A stretch of DNA of 60,342 nucleotides. Origin: a bacterium. GTDB taxonomy: Bacteria > CAIWAD01. The stretch covers positions 1 through 60,342 of the forward strand of contig JAUXWS010000057.1 in the NCBI GenBank assembly GCA_030685015.1. Direction: 5' to 3'. Within the stretch, counting starts at the first letter, position 1; every line of letters begins with the position of its first letter. A model generated the notes under the pieces. That model did no database searches. It was given only the letters and a program-made list of their open reading frames with translations, and was not told where the DNA came from. The position numbers and the translations under genes are program-made. Positions 34,396 through 41,285 of the stretch are shown piece after piece.

Positions 34396-35316
34396 TCATG
34401 GCACGACGGCCCAGATCTGGCGGCTCCACCTCGTCCCCAGATAAAGCCAGCGGCTCTCGTGATCCTCCACCCGCTCCCAGCCGGTGGCGGCGGACAGGCT
34501 CCAGCCCGCCCCCATCTTGAAGTCCAGGCCCACGCCGATGGCCGCCCGCAAGGGGCGCGGCCCATCGTGCACGACCAGGCGCTCCACGTCGTACCAGTGG
34601 TCCAGCCGGCCGGCCAGCAGGCTGGCATGGAGACCCAGCCGACCAGCGCCCACCACGGCCGCTCCCCGCGCCAGGCCGGCGAGCTTGAGGCCCTCTTCCG
34701 ACCGCGTGGCCAGCAGGGCGATCCGTCCGCTGCCGGCGCCGAGCGGACGTCGCAGGTTCAACTCGGCGACGTGGATGCGGCCCCCCTCCGCCTCGCGGTG
34801 GGCCGGCCGCAGCCGGGCCAGGCGGATGCCCAAGACGAGCGGACGCCCGGTGGCGGGATGCGGGGACCAGGACAGCCCTCCCCCGACCAGCCAGCCGTGG
34901 CGGCTCTCCTCCCTGGCCCGTCCGGCCTCGGTCCAGGCCAGGCGCGTCGAGCTGCCGTGCCCCAGCGCCTCCACGCCCCAGCCCGGTGTGACAGCGCGGG
35001 TCAGCCACAGCGTGCGCTGCAGGCCGCGGTACTCCCAGCCATCCTCCTCCAGCCAGGCGGCGCTGCCCTCCTGGCGGAGGCGTTGGTCCGTCCAGCCCGC
35101 GGCGGCCAGCCAGCGCTCCCCGGCCCCCGCGCTGCCGAAGAGGGAAGAGCTGAAGGCCTTGGCGCGCTGGAAGCGGAAGGGGTCCTCGTCGGCGTAGCGG
35201 GCCGCCTCCAGACCGCCCCCCAGCGTGAGCCAGCGGTGTTCCATCGCCGCCCTGGCCCGGCCGCCGGAAAGGACAAGCAGGAGAAGCAGCGCCACCGACC
35301 ATGACCAGACTCCCAT
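34396..35316 (-). CDS. Secreted, probable outer-membrane barrel protein
   Basis: The 306-residue protein has a signal peptide (VALLLLLVLSGGRARA) and then alternating hydrophobic/polar strands rich in Gly, Trp and Arg (LTLGGGLEAARYAD..., GWLVGGGLSWSPHP, IAATG-like AIGVGLDFKMGAGWSLS). It ends WSRQIWAVVP, with an aromatic residue near the C-terminus. I infer a beta-barrel by this pattern, not by family match. GAGGGGAGATG before the ATG at 35316 supports the start. It heads the operon, 34 nt before the small secreted protein. Confidence 0.55.
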   Translation of the reverse strand: MGVWSWSVALLLLLVLSGGRARAAMEHRWLTLGGGLEAARYADEDPFRFQRAKAFSSSLFGSAGAGERWLAAAGWTDQRLRQEGSAAWLEEDGWEYRGLQRTLWLTRAVTPGWGVEALGHGSSTRLAWTEAGRAREESRHGWLVGGGLSWSPHPATGRPLVLGIRLARLRPAHREAEGGRIHVAELNLRRPLGAGSGRIALLATRSEEGLKLAGLARGAAVVGAGRLGLHASLLAGRLDHWYDVERLVVHDGPRPLRAAIGVGLDFKMGAGWSLSAATGWERVEDHESRWLYLGTRWSRQIWAVVP

Positions 35317-35445
35317 CACATCTCCCCTCTTCGCCGCGGAAACTGTCATCTTGGCGCCGCCGCCGTGTGGCAACAATGTGACAAGTCCCCGCCGCCGGGG
35401 GAGCCGGGCGCATTCCACCAAACGAACGACAGGGGAGATGATTGC
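35317..35445. promoter_or_regulatory. Divergent promoter region (two-component genes / envelope operon)
   Basis: A 129-bp gap lies between the minus-strand operon and the plus-strand OmpR-type gene. It should hold both promoters. Each side has a ribosome binding site (GAGGGGAG for the minus side, AGGGGAGATG for the plus side). The shared region suggests that the response regulator controls the operon, which is inference; no clear direct repeat was recognised. Confidence 0.55.
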
Positions 35446-36129
35446 ATGTCCGCCGCCCGCATCCTGATCGTCGAGGATGATCCCCACGTCCGCGACCTCA
35501 TCCATCGCGCCCTGGAGGACGAGGGGCTGTCCTGCGCGGTGTGCGGCGACCTGCGTTCCGCCTTGCAGTCCCTGCACGCCGGATTGCCCGACCTCCTTGT
35601 CCTGGACCGCATCCTGCCCGGCGGCGACGGCATCCGCATCCTGCACAAGGTGCGGGAGATCGGCTCCCTGCCCGTCCTCATGCTGACCAGCCTCAAGAGC
35701 GAGGACGACAAGGTGGAGGGGTTGGAGGCCGGCGCCGACGATTACCTGGGCAAGCCCTTCTCGCTGCGGGAGCTTAGCGCCCGCGTCCACGCCCTCCTCC
35801 GCCGCAGCCGCGCGCAACCGGGCACGAACCTGAGCCTGGGCGCCCTCAGCCTGGACAGCGACGGCCGCCAGGCCCGCCGCCACGGCCAGCCACTGGACCT
35901 GAGCCCCCTGGAGGTGCGGGTCCTGCGCATCCTGCTCCTTAACCAGGGCCGGGTCCTGGGCCGCGACGAACTGATCGAGCAGGCCTGGGGCGTGGACTAC
36001 GAGGGTTACGACCGCGCCGTGGACACGCTCATCGTCCGCCTGCGCCGCAAGATGGCCGGTCCCGGCATGCCCCAAGTGCGCACGGTGCGGGGCCGTGGCT
36101 ATTCCCTGACCCTGGACGAGGACTCGTGA
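35446..36129 (+). CDS. OmpR-family response regulator
   Basis: The 227-residue protein has a receiver domain (1-120) with Asp54 in LVLDRILPGGDG as phospho-acceptor, Thr81 and Lys103 (GKPF), then a winged-helix DNA-binding domain (about 135-225) with LSPLEVRVLRILLLNQGRVLGRDEL and TVRGRGYSL. The ATG at 35446 follows AGGGGAG. It is coupled to the kinase gene by a 4-nt overlap and divergent from the envelope operon, which is a likely target along with itself. Confidence 0.92.
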   Translation: MSAARILIVEDDPHVRDLIHRALEDEGLSCAVCGDLRSALQSLHAGLPDLLVLDRILPGGDGIRILHKVREIGSLPVLMLTSLKSEDDKVEGLEAGADDYLGKPFSLRELSARVHALLRRSRAQPGTNLSLGALSLDSDGRQARRHGQPLDLSPLEVRVLRILLLNQGRVLGRDELIEQAWGVDYEGYDRAVDTLIVRLRRKMAGPGMPQVRTVRGRGYSLTLDEDS

Positions 36130-37565
36130 GCCGCCCGCGGCGCCTGCCCGTCAGTCTGGCCGCCCGCTTCGGCCTGCTGCTGCTCCTCCTGCTCTGCCTG
36201 CAGGCCCTCCTCACCGGCCTGCTCGTCTCCCGCTGGATCCGCGCCCGCGACCTGGCCCTGCACCAGGTGGAGCTGCGCGAACAGGCCGGCCTCATCCTGC
36301 CCGCGGTGGAGGACAGCCTGCGGGCCTGGGCCGGGATGGGCCCCCTCATCAGCCGGCGGGCCGAACTGCGCCACCGCATGCAGCTCAGCCTGGGACGGCC
36401 CCAGGTGATGAGCCTGGTCTGGCTGGACGCCGGGGGCAACCTGGCGGCGGCCGGCTTCCTGGCGGAGGATCCCCGCCTGGGCGAACTCAAGGAGCTGGCC
36501 CTGGCCGGACTATCCCCCGCCGCCCTCGAGCGCTGGGCCGCCGCGCGGGAGCTGGCCCTGGTGGCGCGCCCCGCCGCCGAGGGCTGGCTGCTGCTGGCCG
36601 GGTCGCGGGGAGGCGGCCTCTGGCGGTCCGGCGGACAGGGGCTGCTCATCGCCATCCTGGCGGTTTCGGCCGCCATCGCCGGCCTGGCCGCCTGGCTGCT
36701 GGCCCGTCCTCTCCTGAGACGCCTGGGCCAGTTCCATGCCGCCTTCATCCGCCTGGGCCGGGGGGAGATGGACAGCCGCCTGCCGACGGGACGCGACGAC
36801 GAACTGGGCGGGTTGGCGCGGGAGTTCAACCGGATGGCGGCCCGCCTTGAGGACCTGACCGCCGAGCTGGAGAAAGGAGACCGCCGCCGCCGGCAGCTGG
36901 TCAGCGAGGTCAGCCATGAGTTGGGCGCCCCCCTGACCACGATCATGGGCAACCTGGATCTCCTCCTGCGGCAGCCATTGCCAGACGAGACCCGCCGCGC
37001 CATCCAGCTGTGCATGGCCCAGGCCCGGCGGCTGGACGCCCTCGTCACCGACCTGCTCGACCTGGCCCGGCTCGACGAGGCCGGCCTTCACCTGCAGCGG
37101 CGACCGCTCGATCTGGCCGACCTGGTGGACGGCGAGATCGCCGCCGTCGAGCTGGCCTGCCTGGACCGGGGCATCGCCCTGGAGTGGAGGCGTCCCGCCA
37201 CGCCGGCCCTGGTCCTGGCCGACGAGTCCCGCCTGGCGCAGGTGCTGCGCAACCTGCTGCGCAATGCCGTCAACCAGTTGGCGGCCGGGCCGGAGGGCGA
37301 GGCCCGCCTTGCCGTGCGCCTTGAGACAGCTGAGGATCAGGTCCGTCTGGAGGTGGAGGACAACGGCCCCGGCATCCACCCGGCGGACCTGGCTTACATC
37401 TTCGATCGCTACCACCGGCCCCACAGCAGCCGCGGCGAGGGCAGCGGCCTGGGCCTATGCATCAGCCGGCGCCTGGCGGAACTGCATGATGGCGCGCTGG
37501 AAGGGCTCTCCCGGGGAGTGAGCCAGGGCGCCGTCTTCGTGCTGACACTGCCCCGCGCCCATTGA
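36126..37565 (+). CDS. Sensor histidine kinase with HAMP domain
   Basis: The 479-residue kinase has a first membrane helix (GLLLLLLLCLQALLTGLLV), a periplasmic sensor part (about 40-175) with no recognised fold, a second helix (LIAILAVSAAIAGLAAWLLA), a HAMP region, and a phospho-acceptor His264 in SEVSHELGAPL. The ATPase part carries an N-box (QVLRNLLRNAVNQL), EVEDNGPGI and GEGSGLGL. The GTG start overlaps the regulator stop. The sensor domain faces the periplasm, so a cell-envelope signal is likely. Confidence 0.92.
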   Translation: MSRPRRLPVSLAARFGLLLLLLLCLQALLTGLLVSRWIRARDLALHQVELREQAGLILPAVEDSLRAWAGMGPLISRRAELRHRMQLSLGRPQVMSLVWLDAGGNLAAAGFLAEDPRLGELKELALAGLSPAALERWAAARELALVARPAAEGWLLLAGSRGGGLWRSGGQGLLIAILAVSAAIAGLAAWLLARPLLRRLGQFHAAFIRLGRGEMDSRLPTGRDDELGGLAREFNRMAARLEDLTAELEKGDRRRRQLVSEVSHELGAPLTTIMGNLDLLLRQPLPDETRRAIQLCMAQARRLDALVTDLLDLARLDEAGLHLQRRPLDLADLVDGEIAAVELACLDRGIALEWRRPATPALVLADESRLAQVLRNLLRNAVNQLAAGPEGEARLAVRLETAEDQVRLEVEDNGPGIHPADLAYIFDRYHRPHSSRGEGSGLGLCISRRLAELHDGALEGLSRGVSQGAVFVLTLPRAH

Positions 37566-37613
37566 TCAGAAGGCCTGCCCTCTGAAGGTCCGCCCGCGGA
37601 CGGCGGCCACCGC

Positions 37614-37650
37614 GGCGCCCCTTCCCCCAGGGCGCGGGGGAAGGGGCGCC
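37614..37650. terminator. Bidirectional hairpin between kinase and glnA
   Basis: A perfect 15-bp stem (GGCGCCCCTTCCCCC and its complement, 7-nt loop) lies between the two convergent genes, 48 bp after the kinase stop and 8 bp before the glnA stop. There is no T-run on either side. Position and stability suggest a shared terminator or RNA-end barrier. Confidence 0.7.
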
Positions 37651-37657
37651 ACTCGGC

Positions 37658-38995
37658 TCAATAGATGGCCAGGTAGCGGTCCAGCTCCCACTGTGTGACT
37701 TGCGTGCGGTAGGCATCCCACTCCTTGGTCTTGGCCACGAGATAGGACTGGAAGAGATCGTCGCCGAAGACGCGGCGGATGAGGCGGCTCTTCTTGTACT
37801 CGCGCACCGCCTCCCCCAGGGAGCCCGGCATGGACACCATGCGCATGCGGCGCGCCTCGGAGACGTGGAAGAGGTCCTCCTCGGCGGCGCGGGGGGCCGG
37901 CAGCTTGTTCTTGACGCCGTCCAGTCCGGCGGCCAGCATCACGGCGAAGGCGAGGTAGGGGTTGGCCGAGGGATCCGGGCAGCGCAGCTCGATGCGGGTG
38001 GCATTCTCGCGGCCGGGGCTGATGCGCGGCACGCGGATGAGGGCCGAGCGGTTCTGGCTGGCCCAGCTGACGTAGACCGGCGCCTCGTAACCCGGCACCA
38101 GGCGCTTGTAGCTGTTGACCAGCGGCGCGATGACGGCGCTCATGGCGCGGGCGTGGCTGAGCTGTCCGGCGATGAAGTGCTTGGCCAGCTCGCTCAGGCC
38201 GTGTTGGTCCTTCTTCCCGATGAAGGCGTTGCGGCCATTCTGCCAGAGGCTCTGGTTGGTGTGCATGCCGGAGCCGTTCTCGCCGTGGATGGGCTTGGGC
38301 ATGAAGGTGGCGTAGAGCCCGTGCTTCTGGGCGACGGCCTTGACCGCCAGGCGCAGGGTGATGGCCTTGTCCGCCGTGGCCAGGGCCTTGTCGTACTTGA
38401 AATTGATCTCGTGCTGGCCGATGGCCACCTCGTGGTGCAGGGCCTCGATCTCCAGCCCCAGTTGCACCAGGTGGTCCACCATGTGGCGGCGCACGGTGTG
38501 GGCCAGGTCGGTGGAGACGTCGAAATAGCCGGCGCGGTCCTGGGGCAGCAGCGGGAGCAGGCTGCCGTCCGGCTGGGGCTTGAAGAGGAAGAACTCCAGT
38601 TCGGTGCCGGTGAAGTAGGTGAATCCCTCCGCCTCCGCCGCCAGGACCATGCGGCGCAGCACGCGCCGCGGGTCGCCCTCGAAGGGGGAGCCGTCGGGGT
38701 GGTGGACGTCGCAGATGACGCGGGCGGTGGGCACGTCCTCGTCCCAGGGAATCTGCACGAAGGTGGGCAGGTCGGGCACCAGCATCATGTCGCTCTCGGC
38801 GATGCGGGCAAAACCCTGGATCGAGCTGCCGTCGAACCATTGCCCGTGGTCCAGCACGTCCTGCCACATGCTGACCGGGATCCCCACGCTTTTCACAATG
38901 CCGCTGATGTCCGTGAAATGGAGATTGATGAAGCGGATGCCCGCTTTCTTGATCAGCGCCGTGACCCTCTCCACCTGTCCCTTGTCGTGGTTCAT
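37658..38995 (-). CDS. glnA: Glutamine synthetase, type I
   Basis: GlnA makes glutamine from glutamate, ammonia and ATP. The 445-residue protein is of the short GSI-alpha type. FDGSSIQGFARIAESDMMLVPD and TELEFFLF hold metal ligands, and the ammonia site lies in HTNQSLW/HGENGSGMH. At the place of the adenylylation Tyr in enterobacterial GSI it has DLFHVSE, so adenylylation control is unlikely. A strong ribosome binding site (AAGGAGG) precedes the start. The AT-rich upstream region to 39275 is shared with the DUF2089 gene. Confidence 0.95.
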   Translation of the reverse strand: MNHDKGQVERVTALIKKAGIRFINLHFTDISGIVKSVGIPVSMWQDVLDHGQWFDGSSIQGFARIAESDMMLVPDLPTFVQIPWDEDVPTARVICDVHHPDGSPFEGDPRRVLRRMVLAAEAEGFTYFTGTELEFFLFKPQPDGSLLPLLPQDRAGYFDVSTDLAHTVRRHMVDHLVQLGLEIEALHHEVAIGQHEINFKYDKALATADKAITLRLAVKAVAQKHGLYATFMPKPIHGENGSGMHTNQSLWQNGRNAFIGKKDQHGLSELAKHFIAGQLSHARAMSAVIAPLVNSYKRLVPGYEAPVYVSWASQNRSALIRVPRISPGRENATRIELRCPDPSANPYLAFAVMLAAGLDGVKNKLPAPRAAEEDLFHVSEARRMRMVSMPGSLGEAVREYKKSRLIRRVFGDDLFQSYLVAKTKEWDAYRTQVTQWELDRYLAIY

Positions 38996-39228
38996 GGTGC
39001 GACCCGCCTCCTTGTAAAAGTTTTTTCACTTCTTCGTTCAACTGGAGTTCAAACCACTTGAAAAGCGATTTGAGCTAGCTGGAGCACAGATTGGCAATCA
39101 TTCATGGCCATGTCAAGCGGAAGATTGTCCGACTCCTTGCGGAATAGGTCCACCTGTGAAGGCAAAGGACGAGGCAGACCTTCCATCGCCAGAAAGATTG
39201 ATTTTTTTAATTCTTGCGCCAGCAAATA

Positions 39229-39256
39229 TTGATTTTCTAAAATCCAACATTATCTT
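39229..39256 (+). promoter_or_regulatory. Possible sigma70-like promoter of the DUF2089 gene
   Basis: TTGATT (39229-39234), a 16-nt spacer and TATCTT (39251-39256) lie 19 bp before the start codon at 39276. The stretch 39150-39260 is much more AT-rich than the rest of the window. The score against a consensus is modest, and sigma specificity in this organism is unknown. Confidence 0.4.
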
Positions 39257-39275
39257 TTGTCCAAGGAGGTCGGAA

Positions 39276-39689
39276 ATGGACAGCTGGCAACGCCTGACCC
39301 ACTGGACCCAGGGCAAGGAGTTCCGCATCGAACGGGTGCGGCTACCCGGCGAGGACCTGGTCATCGAGGGCTCCTTCGAGCCCTCACCCCTGGCCCGCCT
39401 CAAGGCGGAGGACCAGGTCTTCATCGCCGCCTTCGTCCGCTCCCATGGGTCCATCAAGCAGATGGAGGAAAGCTTCGGCCTCAGCTACCCCACCATCAAG
39501 AACCGGCTCCGCCGCCTGTCGGAGGAGTTGAGCTTCCTGGACGTGCAGATCGAGCGGGAGGCGGCGCCCCCCGCCGCCGGCCGGGTGGGGCGGCTGCTGG
39601 ATGGCTTGGAGCGCGGCAGCCTGAGTGTCAAGGAGATCCTCGAACAACTGGAGACCTCGGGGTCCGATCCGGAATCCCCGGTGAAGTAA
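39276..39689 (+). CDS. DUF2089-family protein
   Basis: The 137-residue protein has the DUF2089 core: LVIEGSFEPSPLARL, then LKAEDQVFIAAFVRSHGSIK and a helix-turn-helix-like MEESFGLSYPTIKNRLRRLSEEL. It looks like a small regulator. The family usually has a zinc-ribbon N-terminus; the present protein begins with DSWQRLTHWTQGKEF and lacks visible zinc cysteines. AAGGAGG at 39263 makes the ATG at 39276 likely. The SHOCT-like gene follows 13 nt later with its own AAAGGAGG, so they form an operon. Confidence 0.8.
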   Translation: MDSWQRLTHWTQGKEFRIERVRLPGEDLVIEGSFEPSPLARLKAEDQVFIAAFVRSHGSIKQMEESFGLSYPTIKNRLRRLSEELSFLDVQIEREAAPPAAGRVGRLLDGLERGSLSVKEILEQLETSGSDPESPVK

Positions 39690-39702
39690 AGGAGGTGTGG
39701 AC

Positions 39703-40140
39703 ATGGACGAGCGGAAGCGGATCCTGGAACTGCTGGCGGAAGGCCGCATCAATGTGGACGAGGCCGAGCGCCTGCTGGAGGCCGTCAAAGTGGAGGAGCG
39801 GGGCAACCCGGCCGTCGCCGCCGGGGCAGCGGAGACCCACAGGCAGGCCGAGAGTGGCGCTGCCAAGGCGAGGTTCCTGCGCGTCCTCGTGGTCAAGGAG
39901 GGCGGCGAGAAAGTCAATGTGCGCGTGCCGTTGAGTCTGTTGCGGGCCGGCATCAAGCTGAAGGGGCTCCTGCCGGACAGCGCCCGGGCCAAGGTGGACA
40001 TCGCCATGCAAGAGAAGGGGTTGAACTTCTCCGTGGACGACCTGGACGGCAAGGCCCTTGATGAGATCGTGCAGACTCTCCAGGAGACCGGCATCGACGT
40101 GGAGGGCGACGGTGAAACCGTGCGTGTCTACTGTGAATAG
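39703..40140 (+). CDS. SHOCT-like domain protein, operon partner of DUF2089
   Basis: The 145-residue protein begins with MDERKRILELLAEGRINVDEAERLL, a helical pair like the SHOCT domain, and ends in a small beta/alpha domain (LRVLVVKEGGEKVNVRVPLSLL... and IVQTLQETGIDVEGDGETVRVY). Proteins of this layout often follow DUF2089 or toastrack/bactofilin-like genes and may control membrane-stress responses. AAAGGAGG (39687-39694) precedes the ATG at 39703; a GTG at 39697 is the alternative. Function is not known. Confidence 0.75.
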   Translation: MDERKRILELLAEGRINVDEAERLLEAVKVEERGNPAVAAGAAETHRQAESGAAKARFLRVLVVKEGGEKVNVRVPLSLLRAGIKLKGLLPDSARAKVDIAMQEKGLNFSVDDLDGKALDEIVQTLQETGIDVEGDGETVRVYCE

Positions 40141-40466
40141 GCGCCGGGTCGAGGAGTCGACCGGCTGGCCCCTCCGGAGTGCCGGGCCACGCCACGACCA
40201 GTCCCGGCCATGCTCGCGCCGCCCCCTGCCTCCCGCCCCGGCGGGAGGCGATCCCTTTCACAGGGCAAAAACCCGTCCGGAACAGCGCCCGGCGCGGCCG
40301 CCCTCCCAGTTGATCCTGCCCCGGGGCCTTGATTGATGAAAGTCATGGCCGATTCATTCCATGAGCATTATCATGTTGGCTTTCGTTTCGCGCCGCGCCG
40401 AATCTCAGCCGCCGCCCAGGCCCTCGCGTCGCCCGGGCGCCGAAAACCGAAGGCAGACAGAAGACC
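40141..40466. other. Intergenic region before the alternative complex III operon
   Basis: This 326-bp stretch holds a terminator hairpin (40228-40249) and then an AT-richer part (40330-40380, TTGATTGATGAAAG and GCATTATCATG) which probably contains the promoter for the respiratory operon. No gene is supported. A clear FNR- or ArcA-type box was not found. Confidence 0.55.
40228..40249 (+). terminator. Hairpin ending the DUF2089 operon
   Basis: A perfect 10-bp stem (GCCTCCCGCC and its complement) with a 2-nt apparent loop lies 88 bp after the SHOCT-like gene. The tail (GATCCCTTT) is only weakly T-rich. Confidence 0.6.
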
Positions 40467-41063
40467 ATGCAGGCAGTTGACCGCTTCCTTCGCGTTGGTC
40501 TGCCGTTGACGGTGGTCAGTGTGCTGATCACCGTCATTCTGGTGGGCTGGAACACCCAACCGGACCGCTATCACATGGGTTACGCCCCGGAGCAGCCCAT
40601 TCCTTATTCCCACAAGGTCCATGCGGGGGACAACCAGATCCCCTGCGAGTACTGCCACAGCGGAGCCCGCGAAGGCCGCCATGCCATGGTGCCGGCCCTG
40701 GAGGCCTGTTTCAAGTGCCATGAGCTCACCCTGCCGGACAGCCCGCACATCCAGCGCCTGAAGGCGGCCCTGGAAGCGGGCGAGAGCTTCCCCTGGAAGC
40801 GGGTCCACGACCTGCCCGACCACGTCTATTTCGACCACAGCCCCCACGTCGCCCTGGGCATTGCCTGCCAGGAGTGCCACGGCCCCGTGGAGCGCATGGA
40901 GATCGTGGAACAAGTGCTCAACATGAGGATGGGCGCTTGCCTGCAATGCCATCGCGGCCAGCGCGAGTGGTCCACCCCCGTGCCGCCGCCCCGCGAAGGA
41001 ATGGTGGCCGCGGCCGCGGGCCACCCCACGGGGCCCACCAACTGCAACGCCTGTCATCGTTGA
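40467..41063 (+). CDS. actA: Alternative complex III subunit ActA (pentaheme cytochrome c)
   Basis: The 198-residue protein has an N-terminal membrane anchor (VGLPLTVVSVLITVILVGW) and five CXXCH heme sites (Cys60, 81, 134, 158, 193), as in ActA of Rhodothermus and related bacteria. It forms the periplasmic electron path from the quinol-oxidising core to cytochrome c or the oxidase. It is first of the act operon. The ribosome binding site is weak (AGAAGAC). Confidence 0.92.
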   Translation: MQAVDRFLRVGLPLTVVSVLITVILVGWNTQPDRYHMGYAPEQPIPYSHKVHAGDNQIPCEYCHSGAREGRHAMVPALEACFKCHELTLPDSPHIQRLKAALEAGESFPWKRVHDLPDHVYFDHSPHVALGIACQECHGPVERMEIVEQVLNMRMGACLQCHRGQREWSTPVPPPREGMVAAAAGHPTGPTNCNACHR

Positions 41064-41093
41064 CCTGAACAAGACGCAGGAGGATCCGTGCTG

Positions 41094-41285
41094 ATGGAGC
41101 GCACCAGTCGACGCGAGGCCCTGGGGACCCTGGGTGGCCTGCTGGCCGCCCTGGCCCTTGCCCCCCTGGCCGTGGCGCCGGCCTCCGCCGACCCGGTTCC
41201 GGCCATGGACCCTGCGCGGGAGGAATCCCGCGCCGGCGCGCCGGCCGTCCGTCCACCCCGCCATGCGGTGCGGCGTCATGGATAA
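41094..41285 (+). CDS. Small Tat-signal-like ORF between actA and actB
   Basis: A 63-residue frame begins 30 bp after actA, preceded by AGGAGGATCC (a GTG at 41088 is an alternative start). It reads MERTSRREALG followed by a hydrophobic stretch (GGLLAALALAPLAVAPASA) and a short polar tail. The twin Arg and AxA end look like a Tat or Sec signal peptide. The frame ends 8 nt inside actB. It may be a small exported protein, a leader that couples translation, or a relic. I know of no family match. Confidence 0.45.
   Translation: MERTSRREALGTLGGLLAALALAPLAVAPASADPVPAMDPAREESRAGAPAVRPPRHAVRRHG

Noticed and set aside
40320-40380. FNR-type operator before actA
   Set aside because: Only a half-site resembling TTGAT was seen, without the second half at the right spacing.
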